A DNA stretch of 64,000 nt, from assembly GCA_947044405.1 (NCBI GenBank), contig CAMRHE010000133.1:3100001-3164000 (forward strand), read 5' to 3'. Below, piece after piece: positions 1 through 11,289 of the stretch. Origin of the DNA: Leptodactylus fallax (lineage: Eukaryota > Chordata > Amphibia > Anura > Leptodactylidae). Made by a program: the position numbers and the translations under genes. The notes beneath the pieces are model-generated. The model did not search any database. It was not told the origin of the DNA and saw only the letters and a list, made by a program, of their open reading frames with translations. How positions within the stretch are numbered: position 1 is the stretch's first letter; each line of letters begins with the position of its first letter.

Positions 1-264
1 TGGAATGTATGTTCAATAGAATTAATGGATGTAATTCCATATCAAACAGCATAGAAATGAGAATTCTAGAGAACAAAGGCATAAAGAAGTATACAAAAGC
101 ATAGAGAAGTATACAAAAGCATAAAGACATATTCTCTTCTGTAAGGAGGTTGAATGAAGAGTCTAATGTCTGATTTCTTTCATTATTTATGTATAATGTA
201 TAGTTATTTTATTATTACTATGGCTTTTCAAGGCTTTCAAGAAGCCAAACGTATCAGTTAGGCA
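1..264. other. AT-rich sequence with short direct repeats
   Basis: No gene is visible. Three near-identical copies of a short unit (core aagtatacaaaagcata) lie in tandem around 77-125. By inference this is intron 1 of the minus-strand melatonin receptor whose first exon is at 19259-19454. Confidence 0.4.
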
Positions 265-1125
265 GAGGAGAGATGATTGAAGCAGCGAACCCCAGGAAAT
301 ACCCTGCCCAAAACCATCAGTGGAAGAGAGAAGAAATCAGGCGATACCTTTTATAGGCTGAGTATATTTGATAGTAAGCTTTCGAGAGTGCTAGCTCTCT
401 TCTTCAGACATTGTGCAATACAAGAAACTGAAAAGTCACACTATTTATACACACACAAGACATGGATCTTCAAAGGATCTTGGAATAACAAAATGCAATA
501 TAAGTAGAGAAGTTATGTACAACAGGTCAAGAAATAAACAATCTGGAAACTTGTGGGGCGTGACGGAGGGATCAGTAATTCTTGCTGTTATCTGTTTGTA
601 TTCAGGTGATTTGTGACCCTCATAGGTCATACATAGTGTGACATGAAGCTGGCATGGATATTAAGTCCAAATTGCAGAGTTTGAAATTTTTGCATTAACT
701 TGTATTCCCATTCCTTTCTCTCTTTCTGCTTCTTAAAATGATCCATTAAAACCACAACCCGCAAATCTTCAATAGAGTGGTCTTCTCCAGAGAAATGTGC
801 GGCCACTGGGAGATCGGTTCTGCTGTTATTAATGGTGGATCTGTGTGAGTTCATTCGCTGAGTCTCTGCCCCGTTTCCCCCACATAGAGGCCTGTGGTGG
901 GACATTGCGCACACATTATGAGGTACACCACATTGGAAGACCTGCAGGAGAATGTCCCCCTAATTCTGTGCAACTGTTGTGACTGTGGGACAGGTACACT
1001 GTCTGATTTCTTCACTCTTCCACTACTTTCTATGGCTAACACGGTACAACATTATACTACCAAAACCATCAGTAAAAGTCCCATTTACCCATCCACTATC
1101 ATAGACCACAAGAGGGGCTGAAGTT
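265..1125 (-). pseudogene. Penelope-like retroelement 3' part with broken GIY-YIG endonuclease
   Basis: Read on the minus strand, 1042-851 encodes NVVYLIMCAQCP followed by YVGETGQRL. This is the GIY-YIG endonuclease signature found at the C-terminus of Penelope-like elements. After a frameshift near 855 the next frame (about 860-627) continues the same domain with RMNSHRSTI, LPVAAHF and a charged stretch, ending in NIHASFMSHYV before a stop. Downstream, at about 390-265, is a 3' region with the motif CTCTCGAAAGCTTACTATC, which I recall from 3' ends of vertebrate Penelope-like copies. The reverse transcriptase is absent, so this is a 3' fragment, dead through at least one frameshift. What is seen: the endonuclease motifs in two frames. 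What is inferred: the family and the exact ends. Confidence 0.7.
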
Positions 1126-1169
1126 ACAGTAACCATCCATTACCCTACATCACCACTACCAAGGAAGGA

Positions 1170-1690
1170 AGAAGGATGAGAGGAAGGAAGAAAGGGCCAA
1201 AATACAATAAGTGTAAAGAAGGAAAAACAAAAAAAGGCCCAAAAGGGAGGAAAAGAAAGGGAAGAAGGAAGGAAGAATGGGAGGAAGGAAGGAAGGTGTA
1301 TGGTATGATAGGTGTAAAGAAGGAAAAACAGAAAAAAGGACCAGAGGGAGGGAAGAGGAAAGGAAAGAAGGAAGGAAGGAAGGAAGGAAGGCAGGAAGGG
1401 AGGAAGGAAGGAAGGAAGGAAGGAAGAAAGAAGGAAGGAAGGAAGGAAGGAAGGAAGGAAGGAAGGAAGGAAGGAAGGAAGGAAGGAAGAATGGGAAAAG
1501 GAAGAAAGGTGTAAGGCATGATAGGTGTAAAGAAGGAAAAACAGAAGAAAGGACCACAAAAAGGGAAGAAGAAAGGGAAGAAGGAAGCAAGGTATATGGT
1601 ATGATAGGTGTAAAGAAGAAAAACAGGAGAAAGGACAAAAGGGAGGAAGAATAAATGAAAGAACAAAGGAAGAATGGGAGAAAGGAAGTT
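1170..1690. repeat. (GGAA)n purine tract with a longer embedded unit
   Basis: The core at about 1363-1490 is almost pure GGAA. Around it a longer unit (ATGATAGGTGTAAAGAAGG plus an A-rich stretch) recurs near 1199, 1297, 1509 and 1588. The strand is nearly all purine, so every frame stays open. The Arg/Gly/Lys-rich or Pro/Ser/Phe-rich frames here are artefacts of composition. Confidence 0.9.
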
Positions 1691-3088
1691 AGTTTTTGAG
1701 TGGTTAGTTTTACTTCCCCTGACCTCCAGGGGTATTTCTGATGCCCCTTCAACCCAAAGACCACCAGGGAGACAACATGTATTTAGCTAGGTGACTGTAC
1801 AGTATTCAATTACCTGAAGCCCTCTTGTGTCTAAAATAGCACGCCAGTCCCTGAGCCTGTCATTTAATTGGACTTTTCAGAATAAGCTGTTATGTGTATG
1901 TACATGAGGAGTAACACTATTGTGTCTATTATTTCTCTTATATTATGCATTATTTAGCTGTTTTCCCCTGCAGGCTTTATCTGTAGTTTTCCTTCCTCTC
2001 TGAACTGGTGGGTGGAGACTTGCTGACATACACTGCACACAGTAAGTAAAGAAGAATCTGCTCTGTAACAGTCTCTCACTGAAACAGTTCTATGAACATG
2101 CAGGACATATATAGAGAAGTAGTGTCTTATACCGATGTGAGCAAATTACTTTGGCTGTGCTAAAAAGACTTCTATTCACTTACAACCTTGTTTTTTCTTT
2201 ATCTCCTGAATGTCCTGTTCATTCCTTCACACTCCTCTCTCCATAGACTTGTATAGACATCAATTATCTGAGTCACATGACCTGCAGTCCATCTCGAGAC
2301 AGATAGAGCAGAGATTTTCAGAGTGAAAGTCCTTTTAGCAGAGGAATGGGGAGCAGGGAGACAGACTGGTAAGAGCAGAAGGAGGCATTTCTCTCTGATA
2401 AGATATATTACAAAGCTTCTTATTATCTCCTGTACTAAAAATTTATGCAAAGTTCCTTGAAACAACAGCGACCATTTAAGGAAGGTAAAATAAAGGAAGG
2501 ATTGGCGTAAGAAAGTAAGGAAGAAAATTACAATAAGATTTTTAATAGCATCACTACCCGTGACCACCTGGGTTGTTACCACTACTTCCCTAGACCACCA
2601 GGAGTATTACTGCTACCCCTTTTACACCAAGAACCGCCAGAGACACAATATCTTATTTTAGCAGGGGATCATCATTTAATAGGCCTGGCCTGATTTATCT
2701 GGCTACCATATGTGATTATCTGGAAATTGTGTGTTTTTGTCTTGTTCTTTGCTTCTTTCCTTCCTTTTTTTCTGTAGTTGCCAATCCCCGACGCTGAGAC
2801 GACACATCCACATCTCCAAACAAGTCTGCATACACATCAGTACATGAATTAGGCGGTACTTCCCCTTTAATAACTGCCTCATTCTTAGCCTTAAGGTATC
2901 AGATACAAAATCTGATTACTATATAAGCACCAACGGAACTGGCAATAACCACTTCGCTGCCCTAGACCACCAGGAACCTTGGCATTACCCAAAACTACTA
3001 TGAACAGTAAAATGGTCTTCATGTTTCAATACCTAAGAACCCCTAGGATTAGGACGTAAACCCTTTCACTCTTCTTCACCATGCCTGC
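1691..3088. other. Decayed repeats, no gene
   Basis: Sections near 1755, 2545-2660 and 2961 share an 'agaccaccagg(g/a)' context with tracts such as ttaccactac, so they look like dispersed copies of one old repeat. At 2239-2479 there are traces of the MITE family seen complete at 7098-7547 (ctctccatagactt; agatatattacaaag), ending at a TTAA near 2476. No supported reading frame. Confidence 0.4.
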
Positions 3089-3396
3089 TTAAAGGGACCA
3101 AACACGGCTGAGATGGGAATAGAGCGGTTCTCTCTCCCAATCCCTGGGATGGGATTTACGGAAACAGCTGAATCCTGTTCTACTCTATTTCTGTTCCCAT
3201 ACAGTTAAATGGGGGTGACGGAAACAGCATACCGCGCACACCGGAAGTTACGGATACAGTGTAGCTCGCTCTGCTATGCTGTTTCCGCAACTCCCATTCA
3301 CCCCTATGGGAAATAGAGGAACAGTACAGAGCAACGCTGCTCGGTTGTTCCCTAGGGGAGTTATTCCTATCTCAGCAAATCGGAATAACCCTTTAA
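3089..3396. mobile_element. Palindromic MITE flanked by TTAA
   Basis: TTAA at 3089-3092 and 3393-3396 bound a 300-bp element whose ends are inverted: the left end AAAGGGACC...GCTGAGATGGGAATA matches the reverse complement of the right end AAAGGGTTATTCC...GCTGAGATAGGAATA. The interior repeats 'acggaaacagc' motifs in inverted order. TTAA duplication is typical of piggyBac and Kolobok-type elements; the superfamily is not proven here. Confidence 0.7.
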
Positions 3397-3498
3397 GGAG
3401 ACATAATACCCCTTCTAGCCTGCAATTGTCTGCACACCTGTATTGTATATTACTTAGCTGCGTCTTCTACCTTCCTGAAACTCAGAACAAGATCCCCC

Positions 3499-3841
3499 TT
3501 AGGCTAAGGCCCCACGTGGTGTCCCGCAGCAAAATAGCGCTGCAGGAAAAAACGTGGCGGCAACGCATCACGGTTCTTCCCGCAGCGCTTTAGACAGAAA
3601 GTTTGCAGAGGTTTCCTGTTTCGATTATATCTATGGGGAAACCGCCGGCGTTTCCGTAGGTATAACTGACATGCTGCGATTTCCAAAACCATGCCAACTT
3701 TGGAAATCACCGCGTATCCGCAGCACGGTTTTTACCGCAAAGTGGGCATGGCATTCGGTAGAATCCCATCCAATTTGCTCTGACTGTAAAACAGCGTGAT
3801 GTTTTTCCGCTGCATTTACGCCATGTGGGGCCCCGGCCTTA
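3499..3841. mobile_element. MITE with GGCCCCACGTGG-type inverted ends
   Basis: The left end reads AGGCTAAGGCCCCACGTGG and the right end, reverse complemented, AAGGCCGGGGCCCCACATGG. The interior is rich in CpG and 'gcagcg' or 'ccgcagc' motifs. A shorter relative lies at 61337-61532 and single ends near 31670-31716 and 29595. Frames in this region are not genes. Confidence 0.65.
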
Positions 3842-5072
3842 ATCTGCGGCACAGTGTAGGTCCCAGTTCACACCTTCACACCATAGTCGCGTCCACCTTC
3901 ACACGGGTCCGTGAATTAGGCTACAATTACCCTTGAATACCCGTCTCTGCATTCTCAGCTATCAGATACATTAGGTGACAAGTTTCCTTCTGATTATCCT
4001 ATAGGAGCATTCCGCCTTACCGAGCTCCGCTGTGCGGGATTAATCGTCTTATTTATAAAGTGTTACTTTCTTCATCTTCATCCATGCCGAATTGGGAGTG
4101 ACGTCTTCTTGTTGAGTTAATCATCACTGTTACAGTAAGATCACTTATAGAGCTCTTGACTTTCTATAAATAGGGTTCATGTCGCTTGTTAAATGCGACC
4201 CGGGGTAATCCATAACACACATAAATATTCACATCGCCGCCACATCGAGTGCCGCTGATAAACCTTTCATCATTAGCGTCTGCAGCCTTCCCACAATTAT
4301 GTACGGATATTGGCAGCGGGCGCGGATGGCATCTAAGCGGCCCCGTAAATAAGCTGCCTGCAGGATGTACATGTGCTGAGCGCATATCTATACATACAGA
4401 TCCACATGTCAGCTTTTTTCGAGATCCACACGACTAACAATGGCATCAAGCCGTCACTGACAACCGAGTGTGGGTGGAAGACTGGCAGAAATTTAGAAAT
4501 GCAAAAATTCCAGAAGCCACTTAGGGACGTGAGAGGACTAGATGGAATAGCGGATTCTCAGACTTATGCAGGGAAATATTTCCTTCTAGGCGATGAATAT
4601 CATAAGAGTCTTGTATTCATTTGAAACGTGATACGCGCAGATGGAGTAGAGTTGAGTGCATCTGGAGTAGTGGAGCTGAGTTTGTCATGCGGCTTGACTG
4701 TGATCTAGCATAGACAAGGGTGTAGTTTTTGCAGTCATATCTGGACCCAAATGCCACATAACAAGACACTAGTATCCTAAATGACCCATGGCAGATGACG
4801 GAGCCCTTTTACAGAGTTAACCATTTCAGGGTCAGGCCATTTTCCCTGGTACAGGTTTTTTTTTTTTTACGCGTGCCGTTTTGAGGGCTATAATATTTTT
4901 TTTCCTTTGGGTTATTCAAATAATTTAATAATAATTTTGCTCATAAAAATGGAAATAGTTTTCCCCCTCCGTTACGATAATTTTTATGTTGGTAGCAATT
5001 ATTGTGTCATTGGGGACGGGGCTAGAACCTGTGACATGGGACAGATTGTGACATTTTTTTTTTATTTTTCTA

Positions 5073-5103
<31 letters not shown>

Positions 5104-5289
5104 TTTTACATATTGTGCCCCCATAAGGTGATAATAGACTATTAGGGGGGAATTTCCTTTTTTTTTTTTTTTTTTTTCTTATTTGCCAATTCCTCCTGTA
5201 ACTGGGACTGATACATTATGGATCCTCCTATCTCTTACTGTAGAGTCGACTTGGGTCCTCTAGTAAGTGGAGCTACATCTCAGATGTGC
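3842..5289. other. Non-repetitive-looking intronic sequence, then AT/poly-T tracts
   Basis: 4080-4680 has balanced composition, CpGs and no visible internal repetition, so it is a candidate for conserved non-coding sequence within MTNR1B intron 1. 4855-5190 holds poly-T tracts and a (TTA)n/(TTTA)n stretch. I see no gene. Confidence 0.4.
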
Positions 5290-5329
5290 ACACAGCGCTC
5301 ATTGCACAATACGTCTCAGTCTCTATTTA

Positions 5330-5793
5330 TCAGGCTGAGTTACTTTTGACGTAGAAGTCTATGGAGAGAGGAGGAAGAAGCACACCAATAAATGCTGCTG
5401 CTGAGCTCTGCTATACTATGAATGAGGGAGCTCTTATGACACTGCTGTATCTTCAGGATAAAATCTCTACCTGTAGATTTCATCTCTGTATCCAGCTCAC
5501 ACACAAAAGTCTATGGAGAGGGAAGGGGGAGTAGACTTTGATTTCATTTATTTCATCATTCCTTGCAGTAGAATTTTATCTTTAAACATAGCAGTGCCAG
5601 ATCAGTTTTCTCACTCATGGTGTGCAGAGTGTCCCCCCTCCCCTCTCCATAGACTTCTATATAAAAAATAACTGAGCCTGATAAATAGAGGAATAAATCA
5701 GATTTCTTTAATAAGATATGTTACATAGTTTCTTATATTCACCCGTACTATTCATTTATGAAAAGTGGTTTTAGAATTGGGGCACGCCTTTAA
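5330..5793. mobile_element. MITE remnant, right end preserved
   Basis: The right end (taagatatgttacatag ... cacccgtactattcattta ... cgcctttaa) is the same as that of the complete element at 7098-7547, finishing at a TTAA at 5790-5793. Inside, 'aagtctatggagag' occurs in both orientations (about 5366, 5508, 5640). The left end was not found. Confidence 0.55.
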
Positions 5794-5942
5794 GCATCTC
5801 ATAGGGCTGCAGGAAACAGCTACAAAATAGAACAGAGCTATATATGTAGCAAAGTTGTGTCTATTTCTCTATTTCATGTAGCTAAGCTTTACTCGGCACA
5901 AGATAATATCGTGATCTGTTCCATAAACCTAATAGATTATCC

Positions 5943-6083
5943 TAGAGGGGGTTGTCAAAGACAAGATATTGATGACCTGTCCTTAAGATACCTCATCAAT
6001 ATCCAAACAGTTGGAGTCCCCCACTGATATTGATGACATATTCTAAGAATAAGTCAATATCTATTCTTGGACAACCCCTTTAA
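5943..6083. mobile_element. Short foldback MITE (GGGGTTGTC ends)
   Basis: The left end GGGGTTGTCAAAGACAAG and right end GACAACCCCTTTAA are inverted, with 'atattgatgac' in both arms. TTAA occurs at the right end (6080-6083); the left TTAA is degraded. Confidence 0.6.
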
Positions 6084-6109
6084 CTAAGCAGGATATCAGG
6101 ATGCACAGC

Positions 6110-6372
6110 GACTAGATGTAGCAGAGCTGGATTTGGCAAGTTTAACAGCAGTCCTATATAGAAATGAAGCAAATCCTGAAGACTTGCAGTTTCCTATGTC
6201 AGAATTGTACCAGTCCGTTTAAGACAATGTAAGCTTAAAGACGTATTTCTACTTTATCTGACAGTGGATACTTAAAGGTTTTACTCTTCATTGACTTATG
6301 TAAAACAAGCAGAGCTCCATAGGGTATCAGAATGGACCAAATGACAAACTGAGCTCTGCTACATCCAAGAAA
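6110..6372. repeat. Inverted pair of the GATGTAGCAGAGCTG motif
   Basis: gatgtagcagagctg near 6115 faces its reverse complement (gagctctgctacatcc) near 6350, about 230 bp apart. These are the arms that recur in the 19.9-22.7 kb array and at 11290-11462. Confidence 0.6.
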
Positions 6373-7093
6373 CAAAACAATAGAATGTCAGAGCCAGCCG
6401 TGTTAATAGGACACTCTTAAGGCGACTTTTATATCAGCTTGGATAGCTGTAGGTTTTGCATATGGACTTGTGCAGGTAAAATTTGCAAGTAAATGAGATT
6501 TTACGCATTTTATTTACATGCTGTAGACACTTTCTGCACAGACAGTATTCTGTGGTGTCAGAGCGTAACTTAAAGCTGGGCTCCAATGAAAAATCTGTAA
6601 TGGGGCCCCTACAGACCTATATTTTATGATAGCAATTGCTACCCCTGCACCCCCTATAGCTATGCCCCTATGTGGTGTGAGCCTCAAATTCTGCAGTTTG
6701 TATTGCAGATTATCACAGCAACGTTGAATGGGGTGAAATCCACAAAAAACTGCAGAAAAATTTACACAGTTAAAATCTGCTACTCTTAGCGCATGTTCAG
6801 ACAGATGACTTTTCAAGCAGATTTCAGCATGCATTCTGTACCAAAATTCATGCCCCGAACCATGTGTATTCTGCCTCCTATTATTGACTGCGGAAAACAG
6901 AGTATCAATTCTTGAGGATTTTATTTAGCATTGGCTGCATTGGATTCGTTCCATTGAAGGTAATCAGTTTCAGGGTCCATGTTACTGCAAACTGCAGCAT
7001 GAAAAATCAACAGTCTGAACATGTGCAGCATGACAGCCTATGCTTTCCAACTATCTTAAGCAGGCTGTATAAAAATAAACACACACATAGAAC
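6373..7093. other. No gene seen
   Basis: Mixed sequence with scattered fragments resembling worn MITE interiors (for example 'agcgcatgttcagacag' near 6788). No supported coding region. Confidence 0.35.
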
Positions 7094-7551
7094 TTAAAGT
7101 GGATCTCCAACTATAAAATATATTTGCATATATGAATAGTACGGGTGAATATAAGAAACTTTGTAATATATCTTATTAAAGAAATCTATTTCCTTTTCTG
7201 TTTTTCAGGCTTTAGTTACTTTTTTCATAGAAGTCTATGGAGAGGGAGGGGAGGAGATTGATGGAAAAAAACATACTAATAGGCACAGTTGCTGCACTCT
7301 GCTACACTGTGAGGGAGCTCCTTTGACACTATCTGTCAAAATAAGGCTCTGCCACTACATGGAATGAGGCAGTAAATCAATCATCAGCCTCCTCCCCTCT
7401 CCATAGACTTAGGTAAGTGAGCTAGATATGAGCAGCTTAATAAGTGGAAAAGGGAACAGATTTCTTTAATAAGATATATTACAAAGTTTCTTATATTCAC
7501 CCATACTATTCATTTATGAAAAGTAGTTTTATGTTTGGAGGTACACTTTAA
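7094..7551. mobile_element. TTAA-flanked MITE with about 95-bp inverted ends
   Basis: TTAA at 7094-7097 and 7548-7551 bracket 450 bp. The ends are long inverted repeats: 'atgaatagtacgggtgaata' on the left pairs with 'tattcacccatactattcat' on the right, and both contain the 'aaactttgtaatatatctta' block. The interior has 'aagtctatggagag' and 'ctctccatagactt', also inverted. No reading frame, so it depends on a transposase supplied elsewhere. Confidence 0.8.
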
Positions 7552-7687
7552 ATGTAGCAACCAATGCCAGGCAGCTGCTGCTAAGGCAAGTAAGATAATG
7601 AGATGTATTAAAAACAATACAGACACAACTGCTGAAGCCACGATCCTGGCCATCCTCTCACATCAGCAGGCTTGACTAAACTGTCCA

Positions 7688-7850
7688 TAGATCCAGGATC
7701 CAGACATTTGGAGCCAGAGCCTTGGGTTCTGCGGCCCCCGCTATCCAGAACTCATTACCCAGACCAATCAGAGATCTCATCCATCGGCACTTATAAAACA
7801 AGACATTAAATGCACCTGTTGGATTTGGCATTTGAGAGCATGCACCAGAC
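7688..7850 (+). pseudogene. L2-like LINE ORF2 C-terminal remnant
   Basis: The plus strand translates to RIQTFGARALGSAAP followed by IQNSLPRPIRDL and, after a stop and frame change, a short tail ending LLDLAF. This matches the C-terminal pattern of L2-type LINE proteins (RAFS-AAP-LWNSLP--IR ... LKT-LF-LAF). It is a short decayed relic. A second, better copy is at 12999-14850. Confidence 0.6.
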
Positions 7851-8013
7851 TCCAAGCTGTCTACATGCGACATTATGACAAATTGATCAGTTTACTGGCA
7901 AGACAGTCCCTCGTGCATTACAGATGATGATAATATAGCCCTGCAACATTACAAGTCACTAGTCAGAATGCACAAGAAATCAGCGAGGGTTTAGAGGAAA
8001 GCAACAAAAATGA

Positions 8014-8169
8014 TTAAAGGGGCATTCCAGCAACTACAAGTTTTGCCCTAGCCACAAGATATTGGATGTGGTAGCTGTCTGGTCAGTGGGACCCCCTCTG
8101 ATCACAAGAGTGGGGCGCTGTGTGACTGATAACAGTGGACACCTCATTGGGACCGAAATACTCCTTTAA
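8014..8169. mobile_element. Short TTAA MITE
   Basis: TTAA at 8014-8017 and 8166-8169; the ends are AAAGGGGCATTCC and (reverse complement) AAAGGAGTATTTC. The right TTAA is also the left TTAA of the next element. Confidence 0.6.
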
Positions 8170-8497
8170 AGGGGACCTCTCACCAGATCTAAAAACTATC
8201 TGAAACGGTAGACGCTGTCACCCTGAGCATTTTGGTGCTTTGTTTATCCAAATCTGTTCAGTTATTCCAAAGATATAAACCCTTTAACATTGACACAAAT
8301 TAGGGTTTACTAACCCAGTGGGCGGTAACACTGTGGTTTCTCAGGGGTGGGGTCCATGTGTGCTGTACCACCCACTTGGATAGTAGACCCTAATTTGCAT
8401 CAACATTAAAAGAGTTTATAGCTTTGGATTTGGATTGTAAAAACACCAAAATGTTCAGAGTGACAGCACCGATCAGAGGATGACAGGTCCTCCTTAA
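8166..8497. mobile_element. TTAA MITE with long inverted ends
   Basis: TTAA at 8166-8169 and 8494-8497. The left arm (GGGGACCTCTCACCAGATCT ... GACGCTGTCACCCTGAGCA) pairs with the right arm (TGTTCAGAGTGACAGCACC ... ACAGGTCCTCC). A nested inverted pair around 'aaccctaatttg' lies further in. Confidence 0.75.
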
Positions 8498-8499
8498 AG

Positions 8500-9000
8500 G
8501 GATGGTTGGACTGCAGTATCCTGGTAGATTATCAAACTAAAGGGTTATGCCACAAACAATATTGTTTATAGGTAAATCCATCCCACAATGATTCACGTTT
8601 TTTGTATTACACTTATTTTATAAATTGCTTATGTTCCCAGATATTCCAGGTGTAATGTTAGAATAGCGCCACCTGCTTTTCGTTTTGAACAGTCTTTCTG
8701 TGTCCACCTGAGCAAATGTATTAAGGTGGACACACATGGTCAGTCTTGCCTCTCACTTCCTAAGACCGGATTCACACAGCGGAGTTCTGGCCTTTCTTGA
8801 TATGGTTTTCATGCTGCTCCCAAAGCGGGTGGCCATACACTGATAAACCCTAGTGAATAAGACAGACTAAGCATGGCAAAAACCTAAGCCGCAGCTTGGT
8901 GCTACAGGCACCACCGCAAAAACACACTTTTCCAGCACGTGAACACACCCTAAGATTGTCTTGGGGTAGTCTAAGGTAATAAAAAACAGATTTGCTTTTT
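8500..9000. other. No gene seen
   Basis: Short MITE-like fragments (for example 'gaccggattcacacagcgg' near 8765) in otherwise unremarkable sequence. Confidence 0.3.
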
Positions 9001-9006
9001 ATTAGA

Positions 9007-9112
9007 AACAGCGCCACACTTGTTTATGGGTTATGTCTGTTACTGCAGCTTAGTTCAGTGAATGGAATACACATGCAATACCATACACAAACTGTGGACA
9101 GAAGTGGCGCTG
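9007..9112. repeat. Degenerate foldback
   Basis: cagcgccacacttg ... gtctgttactgcagc pairs with tgcaataccatacac ... acagaagtggcgctg. It is a diverged copy of the foldback at 9335-9452. Confidence 0.5.
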
Positions 9113-9334
9113 GTTTTGGTTGGAAGCAGTTATGTTTTTGAAACCCGCCAATGTATGAGGAATTTTACAACATGACAGAAATTACATTACTATATATGCT
9201 GCATATAATCCCTGATGCTAATATCAAGTGATCACATAGATGATGTTGAGTTTTTCATGCAGATATTGCCCTGGTAAGATTCATACCTATAGACCCCTTA
9301 CTGCAAACACAGGACTAATAATGTCTTCATAAAA

Positions 9335-9452
9335 CAGCGCCATATGTGTCTACAGGTTGTATGTGGTATTACAGCTCAGTTTCATTCACTTAAATAGAGC
9401 TGAGTTGCAATACCACATACAACCTGTAGACAGGTGTAGCGCTGTTTGTGGA
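9335..9452. repeat. Foldback (inverted repeat) element
   Basis: The left arm 'ctacaggttgtatgtggtat' pairs with 'ataccacatacaacctgtag'. Outer arms are cagcgcc and ggtgtagcgctg, and the hinge is 'attcacttaaatag'. Each arm is about 55 bp and the pairing is nearly complete. Confidence 0.75.
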
Positions 9453-9485
9453 AGAAAGCAGCCATGTTTTTCTGTTCCTGTTCCT

Positions 9486-9847
9486 TTAAAGGGGTTTTCC
9501 AGGATCGGATGATTGGTCAGTATCAGATTGATCAGGGACCAACACTCACCGAATCAATTAGCTGTTGTAGTCACTAGAAGCCATATACTAAGTATACAGT
9601 CGTAAGTAGCTCTACTTCTATTCAAGTGAATGGGAGCAGGGCTGCAGTTGACTGTACACTGTAGCGGTGGTGCCTGGGACTGCAGTCCCACTCCCATTTA
9701 CTTGAATACGAGCAGGGCTGCTTCCTGCTGTATACTTAGTATATGGCTTCCAGCGGTGTTGGACCCCGACCGATCTGATACAGATGACCTAACTAATGAC
9801 TAGGTCATCAATATTAAAAATCTTCTAATCCTGGATATCCCCTTTAA
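9486..9847. mobile_element. TTAA MITE with internal palindrome
   Basis: TTAA at 9486-9489 and 9844-9847. The ends AAAGGGGTTTTCCAGGAT and (reverse complement) AAAGGGGATATCCAGGAT are inverted. Inside, 'gaagccatatactaagtata' near 9579 pairs with 'tatacttagtatatggcttc' near 9732. Confidence 0.8.
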
Positions 9848-9849
9848 TT

Positions 9850-10960
9850 AAGGGGGTCTCTTATTCACCTACATTATACAGCCCTCTCTGGACGACCTGG
9901 TATGTCCATTCATACAAACAGCTCATTGATTTTAATGAGAATTCTGTAATTCTTCATCTCTCCTGTGGTGGCACTGTAGAGAAATAAAATACTTTCTTCT
10001 AGTTTCCTTCACAGATTAGAGGTGATCGCTGGGATCTAAGTGATCGACTTATCTGTGTGGAATACTTCTAACAAAAACGGGGTCTTTTATTCGCCTACAT
10101 TATATAGGCAGAGTAATAGGAGCTAGAAAGAGTGTCACCCTCTCTCTGGAGGACCTGGCATGTCCATTCATTATACAAACAGCTCATTGATTTTAATTAG
10201 GACCGAGAAATACTTCATCTCTCCTGCGGTGGCACTGCAGGGAAATTGAATACATTCTGCCATCTAACTACAGAGATCAGAGCTGATCGATAGGATCTAA
10301 GTGATCAAATTATCTATGTTGAACTCTTCTAACTTATTCACGTACATCATATAGCCAGAGTCAGAGCAGCTAGAAAGAGTGTCTCATGTTCTCTGGAGGA
10401 TCCATCACGGCCTTTCATTATACAAACAGCTCATTGATTTTAATGAGAACCATGTAATACTTCATGTCTCCTGTGGTGGCACTATAGGGAAACTGAACGC
10501 TTTCTTAAAAGCCCCCCCTTCCAGATTACAGCTGATCACTGGGATTTAACCACTGCCACCAACTCCAACTCTTTGCATTGTTGGATAGGCACCCCTCCAC
10601 TAATTCTAGTGCAGTTGGAATTTTTTCTCTAGCCCCCACCGTTTCTGAGCAATCATCTCTGTTACTTTCAGCACAATTATGCTCTCTGCTGTCAGGGGGG
10701 CAGACCGTGCTAATGCCTGACACCGCCCCCTGACAGCAGAGAGCATAATTGTGCTGAAAGTAACAGATATGATTGCTCTGGATTGGTAGGGACTAGAGAA
10801 AAAATTCCAACTGCTCCAGAATCAGTGGAGTGGCATCTAAAAGAGGATGCAAAGAGCTGGAAGTGGTGAAAAGTCCCTTTAAGTGATTGACTTCTCTGTG
10901 CGGGACCCTTCTAATAAAATAAAAAAAGGATTGCTCAAAGTGGAAAACCCCTTTAGGCAA
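9850..10960 (+). repeat. Tandem repeat, unit about 230-240 bp, three copies, third split by a MITE
   Basis: Copies begin near 9850, 10080 and 10325. Shared blocks are 'aacagctcattgattttaat', 'cttcatctctcctg(t/c)ggtggcac' and 'gggatctaagtgatc'. Copy 3 breaks inside the last block at 10546 and resumes at 10883, the gap being the palindromic MITE listed separately. Confidence 0.75.
10546..10882. mobile_element. Near-perfect palindromic TTAA MITE inserted in a tandem copy
   Basis: TTAA at 10546-10549 and 10879-10882 enclose 329 bp. The arms (gcacaattatgctctctgct / agcagagagcataattgtgc) are almost perfectly complementary around a short centre near 10700-10717. The uninterrupted sequence in tandem copies 1 and 2 shows the empty site, so TTAA was duplicated on insertion. 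A solo end of the same family lies at about 53428-53470. Confidence 0.85.
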
Positions 10961-11289
10961 TGGCCTTTAAGCTCTAGCAGCATTGCAGAGTTCACCTCTA
11001 AATACTCCAATTAATTGTACTAGTGTGAGCTCTCTGGGGATGTCCCTCATGTAGAAATATCCATCGTCTGATACTTAAGGGGGAAACTTTTAGATTTCCA
11101 CAATTTAATTACCATCCTGCGCTCCGTGGTGTGTGCACTCTGCTGGAATATCAAGCGCTGTGTTTTATTTAATAAAACAAAGATTCTTATCATGGCTGCA
11201 ACTCCAGGGAAGCGGAACACCTGTTTGCAGTAATATAACTCTTCCATGGCTTCACATCCAGCACATAGTTCAGGTTCTTCATCTATACA
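10961..11289. other. No gene seen
   Basis: Unremarkable sequence. The overlapping frames on both strands here have no recognisable domain. Confidence 0.3.

Noticed and set aside
1140..1764. Pro/Ser/Phe-rich (minus) and Arg/Gly/Lys-rich (plus) frames up to 202 codons
   Set aside because: Composition artefact of the GGAA purine tract.
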